DNA from: Paraspadella gotoi
Lineage: Eukaryota; Chaetognatha
Direction: 5' to 3'
DNA length: 64,000 nucleotides
Assembly (NCBI GenBank): GCA_051294375.1
Contig: CM119263.1
Location: 25,449,367 to 25,513,366, forward strand
Shown: positions 1-10,405 of the stretch, in pieces
Numbering within the stretch: position 1 is the stretch's first letter
Layout of the letters: each line of letters begins with the position of its first letter
Made by a program: the position numbers and the translations under genes
The notes under the pieces: model-generated
Seen by the model: the letters and a program-made list of their open reading frames with translations, nothing else
The model's database searches: none
Told to the model about the DNA's origin: nothing

Positions 1-540
1 TCATCAATTTCATTCTCCTTCTTTACGAGAGTTGGATGAACAAATTTGCGATATAAAAACGATGAGCCGTTGGTGTATGGCGATAGCAACCATACAACAA
101 AAATAACTTTAATTTCGTAATAAAATGGAAGCCTGTTGATAAAATAGCAGCACGTTCAATATCTCTTTTAGTCTGACGATGCCTTTTAACGAATTTATCA
201 TTGATAATTTTTCTCACCAAGAAATAAAAATATCGGCGAATGTTTCAGCAGATGTAAACAAAGCAAACACTATCCAGTACATCATCCATTTTACCTAAAG
301 GCAAACAAATATATGAAAATATAATCTACTCTCGGTATATATCATAATACTAGGATAGAGGTTCCATACTGTTTCAAATATGCGTACCATATATTTTATT
401 AAACGCCCAAGACAGTATAGTACTCATTTTAAATTTTCAAAATTAGTGATCGCGCCAGACGTTACTATCTGTCTTTCTCTCTCTCACCATTTTCACTTCT
501 TTTCATAACTTATGCGCAAAAGCGTTACAATATCGTCGCA
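1..540. other. AT-rich sequence without a recognised gene
   Basis: No reading frame with coding character and no splice-supported exon. The right end (about 508-556) carries a module with the CGTCGCAAACGC core, which recurs near 1465, 2190 and, inverted, 22770, so at least this edge belongs to the repeat family described at 690-1040. Confidence 0.5.
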
Positions 541-559
541 AACGCTAAGCGATTGAGAC

Positions 560-690
560 GATAAAAATAGAAAAGAAAGAAAGAATAGAAAGGAAAAAGA
601 ATAGAAAGGAAAGAAAGAATAGAAAGGAAAGAAAGAATAGAAAGGAAAGAAAAAATAGAAAGGAAAGAGAAGCCAAATCGTTTTCGGACG
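560..690. repeat. Purine-rich GAAAG minisatellite
   Basis: About six imperfect tandem units of roughly 18-20 bp built from GAAAGGAAAGAAAGAATAG. The open frames through it on the minus strand are only Phe/Ser/Leu-rich translations of the repeat and are not genes. Confidence 0.85.
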
Positions 691-1040
691 AATCAGCAGC
701 GGGAGCAGAAGAGGCACCCAGAAAAAAAAGAAAGAAATCAAAAAGCAGCAGCAAAAGCAGCAGGAGAAAAGAGAGAAAAAGAATAAGCCACTGCAGACTC
801 GTTTTTTTCCCTTATGAATCAGTGACTAGGGAAATGAGAGAGGGAGAGAGACATATAATTAAAAGAAAAAAGAGAGAGAGAAAGAAATATAAAAATAAAA
901 GAGAAAATTTGTTTGTTTTGATAAAACGTAAACAAAAAATATTTAATAACTGTCCTGACTCAATTTTAAGGACATCGATGATGAGAAGCTTTATATAAAT
1001 TTTCAGCTTCATACACCCAAATTTAATCATTGTAAAGTCC
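690..1040 (-). repeat. Dispersed repeat family R1, copy 1
   Basis: Read on the minus strand, this segment matches 22830-23200 (plus strand) over several hundred bases at what looks like about 90% identity by eye. It includes a block at 960-1030 with GATGATGAGAAGC and CAGCTTCATACACCC and a GCAGCAG-rich block at 690-770. A third partial copy lies at 1900-2230. The conserved translation shared by the copies is a by-product of sequence identity; there is no start-to-stop gene structure. Too short and stop-containing to be an autonomous element. Confidence 0.75.
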
Positions 1041-1479
1041 AGACGACCGTAACTCAGATGCTCTTTTAATAAAGGAGATATCGACATTCGTCTCTTTCTC
1101 TCTTTTGCGGTCATTCCAGATTTTGCTCTGAAACGGGACTCTTCTCTAAAATAATAAACGTTCATGGATTTGTTTATTTATTTACTATTGCTTTGATTAA
1201 TTAGTTAGTATTTCATTATTGTCTGTATGAATATCTATATGCTTTGATTATTTTATTAAGGTACCATTAAATATCAAGACTCCAAGTGGATAAGAAACTT
1301 TATTATAAACTTTACGGCGCCAGCGGTCCCGGTTTTTAGTCAAGTTTCTCTCCCGACGTCTTCTCCCTCTCCGCTAGGTCGAGGAGGGGGTTCTTTCATC
1401 ATCAAAAAGGCGATCTATAATTTGGAACGCCAACGACGACGACAACGACGCTACTTGTGCAAAACCACAATATCGTCGC

Positions 1480-1785
1480 AAACGCGATGATAACGAATGA
1501 TTGATGCGATGATAACCAATTTTTTTATTGATGCGATGATAACGAATTATTGACTGATAGTATGGTAGCAAATGATTGATTGATTGATGGAATGATAAAA
1601 ATTTATTGATAAATATGATGATAACAAATGTTTGATTGATGGGATAATAATGAATGACTGATTGATTATTGATGAGGTGATAACGAATTAATGATGAGAT
1701 AACGAATTATTGATGCGATAACAAATTATTGATACGGTGATACCAAATTACTGATGCGATTATAAGAAATCATTGATAGGAAAAC
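1480..1785. repeat. GATGATAACGAAT-type minisatellite
   Basis: Roughly a dozen diverged units of 20-24 bp around the core TTATTGATGCGATGATAAC, gradually degrading to the right. It directly follows an R1 module at about 1420-1480. Confidence 0.8.
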
Positions 1786-1899
1786 GAATAAAAAATATAA
1801 TGAAAGAATAAAATGAAATAAAATACATTGAAAGAAATGAAGAAAGAGTGAAAGAAAGAGAAAGAAAGAAAATGAGAAAAAGAAAAAAAAAAGAGAGAG

Positions 1900-2370
1900 A
1901 GAATGAGGTCCAGCCGCTGCAGAGCTCAACTCGTTTTTGGACGAATCACAAAAAGCAGCAGTTACTTATAATGTGAAGGGAATTCAAACAAAAATATTTA
2001 TATCAATATAAAAAAAAAACATTTAATAACTGCCCTCACCCAATTTCAAGGACCTCGATGATGAGAAGCTGTATATAAATTTTCAGCTTCATACACCCAA
2101 ATTTAATCATGAAAAAAGCGATCAATAAGTTGGAACGCCGACGACGACGACTACGCCACTAATGCCCAAAAGCGTTACGAGATCGTTGCAAACGCAAAGC
2201 GATTGCGAAGATAAAAATATCATTTTAAAAGATATTGATGATGAAAAACCATATCTATCTTACCAATACACACTTTTACAATATCCAATTGTAAAAAAGC
2301 GTGACGACGACGTCACTAATAAGCAAAAGTAAAACCAAATTCTCGCCCAAGACAAGCCTCGGCCCGTATG
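1900..2370 (-). repeat. Dispersed repeat family R1, copy 2 (partial)
   Basis: Carries the CGATGATGAGAAGCTG and CAGCTTCATACACCC blocks of copy 1, then the GCGTTACGAGATCGTTGC module at about 2170-2200. The right end (2290-2370) contains a GTGACGACGACGTCACTAA segment that reappears inverted at about 41160-41250 in a KDM3 intron. Confidence 0.7.
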
Positions 2371-2652
2371 GCGAGATAAAACATTTTTACTGAAATTCAA
2401 TACGAATCTTCCACGATTCATACCACTTGGCCTAGCATTTATTTTTTTAATAAATACTTACGTATTCTCGAACGTTCTTCGATTTTACAGCCTTATAAGA
2501 ACAGTAAGCTGGATAAAGTGTTCCAAAAACGAGCCTAAAGTTAAAAAAGTTATGTTTTTAGTTTAACTAAATATTCGATGTATAATCAATTTAACGCAAA
2601 TCCCTAAAATAAACTCGTAACTTATATCCAATCAACTGGAAAAGGCATAATT

Positions 2653-4408
2653 TTAAAATCTAGTATCATTTCCGCAATAAAAGCCAAGACACGAATCTCC
2701 GACATGCCTGGACAAGAGATAGATCAAATTCAACATCGTCAGCGGTTGGTTGTGGTGGAAGTTAAAGTTGACCACAAATAAATAAAGCTTGGTCCCCCAA
2801 AGCAGAGACTCGTCATTAGACAAATCGGTTTCGAAATTGCCTTCCGGCGATGATGGAGGCGGCGGCGACTTCGCCCGAAAAAAGAAAGAAGCGGCGTAGT
2901 TTATAGGATTGACGGCCGATGGTAACGGCGGCAACGGGATACAAAATTGAGATTTGACGGCAGGATCCACGAGATCAGGATAGCGATGTTGGATTAGGCG
3001 CTCCTCTAACGCTTTGTCGTCTAGGGTGGTTGGCCAGAATGCCAAGAGCAGCAAGAAGGCTTGCTGCAGTACAGTGGATACAATTGAATAAAGCGGGTGA
3101 AGCACGAGCGTCCAAACGCCTTTCAATAGTAGACGGAGGATAGGAACGACAGCTATGCGAAGAAAGAAAATGAAAACGTCTGAATACCACCAAGAAAGAA
3201 GACCAAATAGGACAACAGCTGCGGCAACACGAGAGTCGGAGTAAAGTCTCCGTCCCACGTTTTGGAAGAACAGATTCAGCCTCGTTCGGCGACGAAGGCG
3301 ATGCTTCGGGGTGGAGGTTGTAGCAGCGCCAGGATGATTCGAATCAAGACGGACGGGTGATGGAGGTTGATGCCCGGAAATTGTCGATGACTGAAGCTCA
3401 AGTCGGGACCGGGGCGACAAGGCTGGATCGCCGACGTAGAGATGTTGGTCGGAAAGAAGCTCCTCTGACTCTTCAAACTTGTTGACCCCTTTATCGATAT
3501 TCGCCTGGTTGATTGTTTTTTTCCAGGCCGCACCTTCAAAGTTGGTTGAAGTTGTTTCTTCAGGTTTTTCCTCGGAGGATGCTCCGTTGAAAAAACCAGC
3601 GAATCTGGTCAGGATCGTTTCCGTCAATCCCAATTTACTAAACAGTAAAATTAGATTCAGAGATTTTTTTTTCTGATATCTTAAGCTTTAAACATTAAAC
3701 TTTAAACATTAAATTAGCAAGCGATTTCGAAACGAATTGAAATCTCATTAAATCATGATTTTTTTTTCAGTTAAAAAATATTTACTATTCAACAATAAAA
3801 CTATTACGCTTATTAAGTTATTTAATTTTTTTAAAAATAAAAAAGTATAGATCAGAAAAAAAGAACCTCGTTATGGATGTCAAGTAAGAGCTATCTGAAG
3901 GGCCTTCTCCATGTCCGCTCTGCGACGAAGATCCAATTTCGTGAAAGGCCAACGATGATGACGGAGAAGCCGCGGTCACACAAGCGGTCTCTTCGGCGGC
4001 GTCATTAGCGACCGCCGACGTTGCCTCACCGAACTCTGATTGGTGGTGACTTGGTTGATTACGTTGGCAATTTTGTTGAATTTTCCAGGCGTAAGACTTT
4101 TGTCGCAATCGAAGTTGATTTTCAAGATAAGTCTGCATCACTGGCCGTGGCCCGTAGTTGATCTCCACATCACAGACGTTTGAGGAAGAAAGAGAGAGTT
4201 GTCGAACTGGCAAATTTTGGGAAAGTCTAGAAAAACCAGTCGGAGTTCTTGTCTTCTTTATTTTTAACGTAATTAAAAAACTCAAAACCGATAAAACGAA
4301 AAATTATTTCTCTTAGCCATAGACTGACAAAGCCTACGACCGAGGGTTAATTCGGACATAATATTCAAGGTTGAACTTTTGGAGTTTATTTTTGCTGGCG
4401 GCCATCAT
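2653..4408 (-). CDS. Unrecognised integral membrane protein, at least two coding exons
   Basis: Two minus-strand exons join in phase: 4226-3867 (acceptor TTTTTCTAG, donor GAG|GTTCTT) and 3637-2653 (acceptor TACTGTTTAG, stop TAA at 2653). A candidate first exon starts at ATG 4408 in good context (about 15-23 codons), but its donor is uncertain. The product is about 470 aa: a Ser/Gln-rich N-terminal half, a basic patch (HRLRRRTRL), then a hydrophobic stretch with about three potential membrane segments (VAAAVVLFGLLSWWYSDVF onward, ending in FLLLLAFW), then a Pro-rich tail. The order of a long polar N-terminus, basic patch and clustered membrane segments would suit a nuclear-envelope or ER protein, but I recognise no family and do not name one. 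The last about 40 residues may be read-through of an unseen donor. Confidence 0.55.
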
Positions 4409-4689
4409 ATCGAAGGCAGCCTTTCTCTTTCTTTCTCGTTCAACAGCGAATTTTCCCTCCCATCGACCCAAGCGGATTTTTTTCTTTCTTCGTCACTCGA
4501 ATTCAATTTTTTTTTCTCCTCTTCTCTCTTTCAACTTGGATTGAATCCCAGAGTCGGCCGTTCGAACATACGACCTGATGTAACGGCCGGCCACAACCGG
4601 GCTATTGGCCGGCGCAAGGAAGAAGCGACCGTTACTTGGATCAGTCAAACCTCAAGGGTTATCGGTGGTCGAGGCAAAATGTAATCCGT

Positions 4690-6400
4690 GAGCTGGTTCC
4701 TTGCAATTTATGAGTTAATGCAAAGATGGTTGGGTCTGGTTCGTATAGTTTTAACGATTTTTGAAAACAAAGTTAAAATGTATTTAACTTTACAACTGTC
4801 ACTTTCAAGAATCGACTTCCTTGACAAAGAAAACGGGAAAGGGAGCGGAGACTCATTAAACCCAAGATTTTGTATTTGATTAGGAAACGACCTCGTGCTC
4901 ACACAGACCACAGCTAATATTCGAGAAAGAAAGAACAAGAGGGCTCATTCGTATCTTTCTAATATGGTTAAATTTGTATCGACCATGATGAATTAAAAAA
5001 AAAAATGAAAATAAACTTACGATGTTTTTAAATAATAATGTTTCACTGTAAAGCACCACAATAATAATAATAAAGCTCGCCAGAAAAAGGCTCGTACTGT
5101 ATTAAGTTATTAACGCTACTAACACCTGACGAATAAAGGACCAATGCCCAAACACTTTCAACAAAATTTAGAAGAATACTAAGTTTCTTTGTGAAAAGTT
5201 AAAAGGGATATCCTAGTGTGAAAAAATTACAAATATGATACAAAGAAACCATGATTTTAGTGGGAAAAAATTTATTGGCTGTATACTTAGCAATATTTAA
5301 CGCTATTTATCTAAAGATCATTAAAATGTAAGAGTTTTTATATTATATATTGTAGTGGTACAAGGTGACAACAATCCGCCGCTAGAAAAAAATCGTCAGT
5401 TGCAAACCTATAAAGATTTTTTTAATCTGAAAAATTTTTTTTATAATTAAAACCAAAAACAGCTGCTTTAAAAATCGTCTTTCATTTTACAACATATAAT
5501 AATTGTTTTAAATTTATTTTAGTTACTATTTTTATGTTTGAGGTAAAAAATGAATTGTTTGTTTACGTATTAGTTTTATAAAGAAATAAATTTTGGATAT
5601 GTTTCAGCTTCAATGTAAGCTTTCATCAGTGAAAAAACAAATATTTTTACTGACTCTTCAAACTTCAAAGTCTGTAAAAATTTTTTTGTCATAAATTAAT
5701 TTGTTTTTGGCGCTGATTTTTTTTTTTTTTAGATTCGATCCAGATATATTTTAAAAATTTCAGTCCAAGACTTTTCATATTTTCCATACATTTAATAGAT
5801 TTATAAAAAAAAATCTTTCCATATAACTTAAATGAAATTGGTACAACCAATATAAATATTATTATTAAATTATTATTATTATTAAATATTATTGTCATAC
5901 GGTTAAAACCACGAGGGAGTTAATGGTTTACATTGAAGCCGCAAAATATCTGAAATTTATGTTTCCGAATAAAATTTATTGTACGTAAACAAACGAAGAA
6001 AAAAAATTATAATTTTTTGTTATGTTTTTAAACTTTTTTTTATCGGCGGGTTGTTGTGCGTCACCTTGTACTTGAATTTACGTGAAGATGAAAGTAGTAA
6101 ATTAAAACAAAACTAGAATTTTATTACTTACACTACTAAACTTGAGAGCAACGATGATATCATTTTGCAGAGCTAAATTTTAAATGTTTATTAAATGAAA
6201 AATGAAGGTAGTTTTCGCGGCATAAACCAATTAAGCACTTGGTATTGGGTTCGTTTTTTTTTAATATATATTCAGTTCCGCAAGATCTTTATTTCATATT
6301 TTTTCTTCATATTGGCGTCCTTTACTGTAATAAGGACGCTTCCACTGAAATAAATAATAATACCAGCATGAAATGAAGTAACATTCGATGCGCAAAAATA
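4690..6400. other. Intergenic, AT-rich, with a foldback-like repeat
   Basis: No supported gene. 5500-5680 and 5920-6010 resemble the two arms of the foldback element seen better at 8345-8620 (TTTGAGGTAAAAAATGAATTG on the left, TTTACATTGAAGCCG on the right). Between them, 5831-5860 holds a copy of the TTGGTTGTACCAA palindrome family. Confidence 0.5.
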
Positions 6401-6404
6401 CAAT

Positions 6405-6410
6405 TTTATT
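6405..6410 (-). promoter_or_regulatory. Polyadenylation signal for PHAX
   Basis: AATAAA on the minus strand, about 190 bp downstream of the PHAX stop. It is the nearest canonical hexamer in the correct direction that I noticed. Position and motif only; no transcript evidence. Confidence 0.4.
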
Positions 6411-6599
6411 TCCCTCGTTTTGGTTAATCAATAATTTCGAAATGAGTTTATGCAAACAAAATAATAAAAGTAAAACGTTATGATATCAGGGACGTAAAAA
6501 CTTTCGACATGTGCAGGTGTAGAGCTAAGTCGATTCTACTTTTCGCACATTTTGTTTTTAGATCATCTTGGACCTCAGATTAGGATGGCTAAAACAAAG

Positions 6600-8114
6600 T
6601 TAAAATAGTTCTTCGATTGGCGAAGGTAGATTTCTTTTCTCGGTGAACTCGTCGACGGCGAATGAATCCCCTCCGAATTCTTCGTCCACGTTTTCACCGC
6701 CCCCACGACTTGAGAGACGCGCAGAGTCGTCCATGTTCGCCTGATCGTTCCCTAACTCAACTTCTCCGCCTTGGGTCACCTCCATGTCCCCCTTGCATTC
6801 TCTACTCTCTGTCACTTGATAACGTTCCCGCCACAGGGGTCCACGGCTGACGAGTTTTTGACGACGAAATTCTTTTTTCTTTACGTTTTCTAATCGTTTG
6901 TCATCACCGAAAATTGAGTCGCGTTGATCCTTGGTCACCATTGAGTCTTGTTTCATCAACTGCAAGTAGACACCTCCAGGGGTGCGACGACGTTTGTTGT
7001 CTGCCGTCATCATTCCGCCATTTTTTTCTACTTCTTCCGTTTCGCACAACTTGTTCAAAGCAAACTTTTTTCCCATGGTCTCAACCACTTTGATGATGAG
7101 ATGCTTTTTTTGTTCTCTTAACCGATTCTGAATGACTTCCACGACTCTATCGTCGTCGTCTTCGACTTCGCAGGTCATCGAAGGGTCAAACTCTTTGGGA
7201 CCGATTCTGTCCTTGATGTTGACACCATGCTTCTTACGACGTCGTCCCTCGTCATCATAAGCGCGTTTTCGGCTGAGGCCGCGACGTCCGTCACCCTCCT
7301 CCATGTCCACACCGTTGGCCTCATTGTCGGCACCTTCAGGGGTCCTTTCTGAGGTCTCATCTTCGTCCTCGTCCTGGCGAGGCTTCAGACCCTCCGCTTC
7401 CAGAATCTTTTGGAACGGATCGTTAACATTTTGCCGAACCTCGAACAATTCGTCTTGAGAACGAGTCTCGGCGACCGGCGTCTCGAAATCTCTAGTGTCT
7501 TCCTGCGCCTTTTCAAAATTGTAGTTTTCAACGCCTCTGTCATGGAAGACTCCCTCATCCTTTTCGAACAATGCAATGCTCTGCTTCATCCCTTGTTCCA
7601 ACACCTGATCTTGCATGACGGAGCCCCAAATGTTGTTCTTTCGTCTTTTCATTTTAGGACTGTTGCTCGGAGTGTTTCCAGGAATCCTGATGTCGTGCGA
7701 ACTACGCGACGGTGATTGAAGAATATTTTTTACGGTTTCTTTGCATTCTTTGCTTCTCTTTACTTCCGAATTTCGCCTTTCTTGGACTTTTTGATGCTGC
7801 CAAGCCTCAAGAAATCTTTGCGGATGCTCGTCTTGCGGCTGAGCGCAGGACTTAGTTTTTTTTCTCTTCCAGGACAGCACATCGTCTTCGTCGATATCAG
7901 ACTCGGAGTTGGACTCTTCATCGGATGACATCAAAAACTTGTCGGGAGCCCGAGGGTTTAGCTTCGATGATTGCAGAGATGTCGGTGGTTGTCGATATTG
8001 AAGTGCGGGTTTTTCCGGCAGAGGACCACCGGCGGTTTTAGTGTAAAGTTCTGACGACCGTTCGTTTCCGTCGTCTGAATCACAACTAATTTCGCCTTCT
8101 TCGACGTCTCCCAT
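6600..8114 (-). CDS. PHAX: Phosphorylated adaptor for RNA export (PHAX)
   Basis: Single-exon frame of 504 aa, ATG at 8114 to TAA at 6600. PHAX bridges capped U snRNA/CBC and CRM1-RanGTP for nuclear export of spliceosomal snRNAs. The N-terminus is the acidic MGDVEEGEISCDSDD leader typical of the family. Residues about 160-200 contain NNIWGSVMQDQVLEQ followed by a Y-N-Y/F pattern, matching the conserved NNIWG block. Residues about 325-400 are the RNA_GG_bind domain, with NGGMMTADNKRRRTPGGVYL as the diagnostic RRRTPGGV motif. The C-terminus is acidic. It is longer than the roughly 390-aa vertebrate protein, mostly through low-complexity charged linkers. Neighbours are unrelated. KDM3 is divergently oriented, 2.3 kb away. 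I am confident of the family. Confidence 0.93.
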   Translation of the reverse strand: MGDVEEGEISCDSDDGNERSSELYTKTAGGPLPEKPALQYRQPPTSLQSSKLNPRAPDKFLMSSDEESNSESDIDEDDVLSWKRKKTKSCAQPQDEHPQRFLEAWQHQKVQERRNSEVKRSKECKETVKNILQSPSRSSHDIRIPGNTPSNSPKMKRRKNNIWGSVMQDQVLEQGMKQSIALFEKDEGVFHDRGVENYNFEKAQEDTRDFETPVAETRSQDELFEVRQNVNDPFQKILEAEGLKPRQDEDEDETSERTPEGADNEANGVDMEEGDGRRGLSRKRAYDDEGRRRKKHGVNIKDRIGPKEFDPSMTCEVEDDDDRVVEVIQNRLREQKKHLIIKVVETMGKKFALNKLCETEEVEKNGGMMTADNKRRRTPGGVYLQLMKQDSMVTKDQRDSIFGDDKRLENVKKKEFRRQKLVSRGPLWRERYQVTESRECKGDMEVTQGGEVELGNDQANMDDSARLSSRGGGENVDEEFGGDSFAVDEFTEKRNLPSPIEELF

Positions 8115-8344
8115 ACTTTTTATTCATTAAAAAACTAAAAAAATTACGAAATAGTACATGAAAACTTGAAACAAATTTAATAAACATACGTGCTTTTAGA
8201 CATGTCAATTGCGGGTAACTTTAGGTACCAGCGGTCGGTGCTTTGTTAATCCATTTAATTTTGTTTTCCCTCTAGCGTCGAGTATTAGTTTGCACAGTAA
8301 TATACAGTTTTTTTAATAAATGATAATAGTTTTAAATTTATTTT

Positions 8345-8865
8345 AATTGATATCTTTATGTTTGAGGTAGAAAATGAATTGTTTGTTGATGTACAACGAG
8401 TTTTATTAAGCCTTCATCAGCGCGAAAAAGAATTGATTTATGAAATAAATATTTTTACAGACTCTTCAAATATTGTTAAAAATATTTGTTTTACAAATCA
8501 ATTCGTTTTTGCGCTTATGAAGGCTTACATTGAAACCGGAATATGTCCGAAATTTATATTTCTAAATAAAAACGTTGTAGATAAACAATTCATTTTTAAC
8601 CTTAAACAAATAACTAAAATGAAAGTAAAATAAATAATATTTTTGTTATATTTTTTAAACGGTAAGCAATTGGGTTAGGGGTGGTTAGGGTTAGGGATTC
8701 GGGGTAGTTAGGGGAGGTTTCGAAATTAAATTTATGTTAAAGAAATTTTTTACCCTTCCCAGTATCATTTATTTTTGCGTAATGAGATTTCTATACGTCG
8801 CTCATAAAAAGGTAAAAAAAAAATAACCGACTGCAAAATCCCGATCGGGGAATGTAAAAATAAGC
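8345..8865. repeat. Composite repeat R2 (foldback plus TTAGGG-like tract), copy 1
   Basis: Left part (8345-8620) is a foldback: the arm with CTTCATCAGCGCGAAAAAG and GAAATAAATATTTTTACAG is followed by its inverted counterpart with CGCTTATGAAGGCTTACATTG. The middle (8660-8720) has degenerate GGTTAGGG units beginning ACGGTAAGCAATTGGG. The right end has AACCGACTGCAAAATCCCGA. The same three blocks occur in inverted order and orientation at 63183-63660. No coding capacity. Confidence 0.8.
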
Positions 8866-8869
8866 CTCA

Positions 8870-9701
8870 ATAGCTTTATATAATATGAATTATAAACAGA
8901 TTCTAATAATTCCACTAAATTTGGGAAACTAATTCATAAGTGTAAAGGTTGCCAAGACTTATTCTTACCATAATGATAATTTATGCGATTTCATTTTTAA
9001 AAATTTAATTTCGAATACGCAAGCAAAGTAGCGTCGAACGATGTACATCATAATACAAAGACAGTTCCGGTTACGATGGCATTGTTTCTCGTCACCAAAA
9101 AGAAAAATGAGAAAAGACCAGAAAACAAATATCGTCTGCTTAATGCTTAATGTCTTCTGCTATTTCTAATAATAAAATAGTTCGGATAACATATATTTAA
9201 TTTAGCGAAAACTTCTATTTCTAAGAAGCAGTTTCTAAGCAATTAAGATTAAAAATATATTCTTTACGTTTTTTTACAAACAAGATTAGACAAATTCGTA
9301 ATTAGTTCGCCCATAATACCTGAGTATATGATATTGTTACGCCATCAGGTCGATGGAGGTGCCCGTACCGAGAAGTGAATGGTAGAGGGTGTTCGTCGGC
9401 GATGGTGGTGGCAGAGAAGTTTGGTGCGTCCGAGCGAAAGTACGATCATTGGAGTCAAGATGGGGCAACTAAAAATCCTTCATAATTCTGTTGCTTCTCG
9501 AGATTCCCTTGGGGCACGAATCTTGAACAACCGCCGCAGCCTTTTTCGCACGCCCAGTAGCAACAGCCGCTCTCCTCGCTTTCCCCCGCGGCGGCGGGAC
9601 ACCCTGCCGCTGCTGACGCCGCTGCGAAACTAGAGAGAGAGAGAGCGCTAAACCTCTTTTCGTGTTCCTGGTAGAAAAAGAATCTAGGTCTAGACAGCTG
9701 C

Positions 9702-9737
<36 letters not shown>

Positions 9738-9798
9738 GTCTCTCTTCTCTCTCTTCTCTCTCTTCTCTCTATCTTTCGTACTCTGAATGGGGGAGAAA

Positions 9799-9873
<75 letters not shown>

Positions 9874-10036
9874 TTCGCTAGTCGTGTCTGAATCGGCACA
9901 TATGAGCTCCCACCGTCCTCTTCGAGTCTGGAATCGCTCCTCACCTCCGGAGGCGAGCTCTACCCTGATACGACGATGAAAATGCTTAATTTAAAAGAAA
10001 ATAGTATCTACATTGAACGAAATTCGACCTGAGCAT

Positions 10037-10074
<38 letters not shown>

Positions 10075-10405
10075 AGCTGATTATACCATGGGAGAACAAA
10101 CTAGGATATTTAACTATAATAACTCCATCTCTCGAACATCCGCAATACTTGTCTTTTGTCACAGTTCTTCTTCGCGATCATTCTACTAGTTAACGTGGAC
10201 CTTCAAAAAACCAAACCAATGTTTATGCACAAAAACGTTTCGTGAAAAAAAAATTCGAATAATTCTATCAAATAATTTAGTTCAATTTTATTAAACCGAC
10301 CTGCTAATTCTCAAAGACGGCGATCTTACAACATATGCTGAAATTCAAGATAAGGATGAACCTGACGTCAGGGGCATAAAAATCTCATATCTATGTTGTT
10401 CCGAG
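8870..10405. other. Divergent intergenic region upstream of KDM3 with CT microsatellites
   Basis: No gene. Long (CT)n tracts lie at about 9703-9735, 9800-9870 and 10037-10075, the first two separated by TCTCTTCTCT-type interruptions. They create Ser/Leu-rich frames that are artefacts. Sequence from about 9340 to 9990 is GC-richer, consistent with a promoter or 5' UTR for KDM3, and GAGA/CT tracts near metazoan promoters are common. No TATA box is convincing. Confidence 0.5.

Noticed and set aside
4379-4684. Plus-strand frame opposite the 5' end of the membrane-protein gene
   Set aside because: Ser/Phe-rich low complexity overlapping the presumed first exon and promoter of the minus-strand gene; no splice or family support.
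9662-9979. Long open frames on both strands over CT/GA tracts (also 14383-14727, 48486-48742, 60490-60696)
   Set aside because: They are Ser/Leu or Arg/Glu translations of dinucleotide repeats with no splice sites, codon bias or family similarity.
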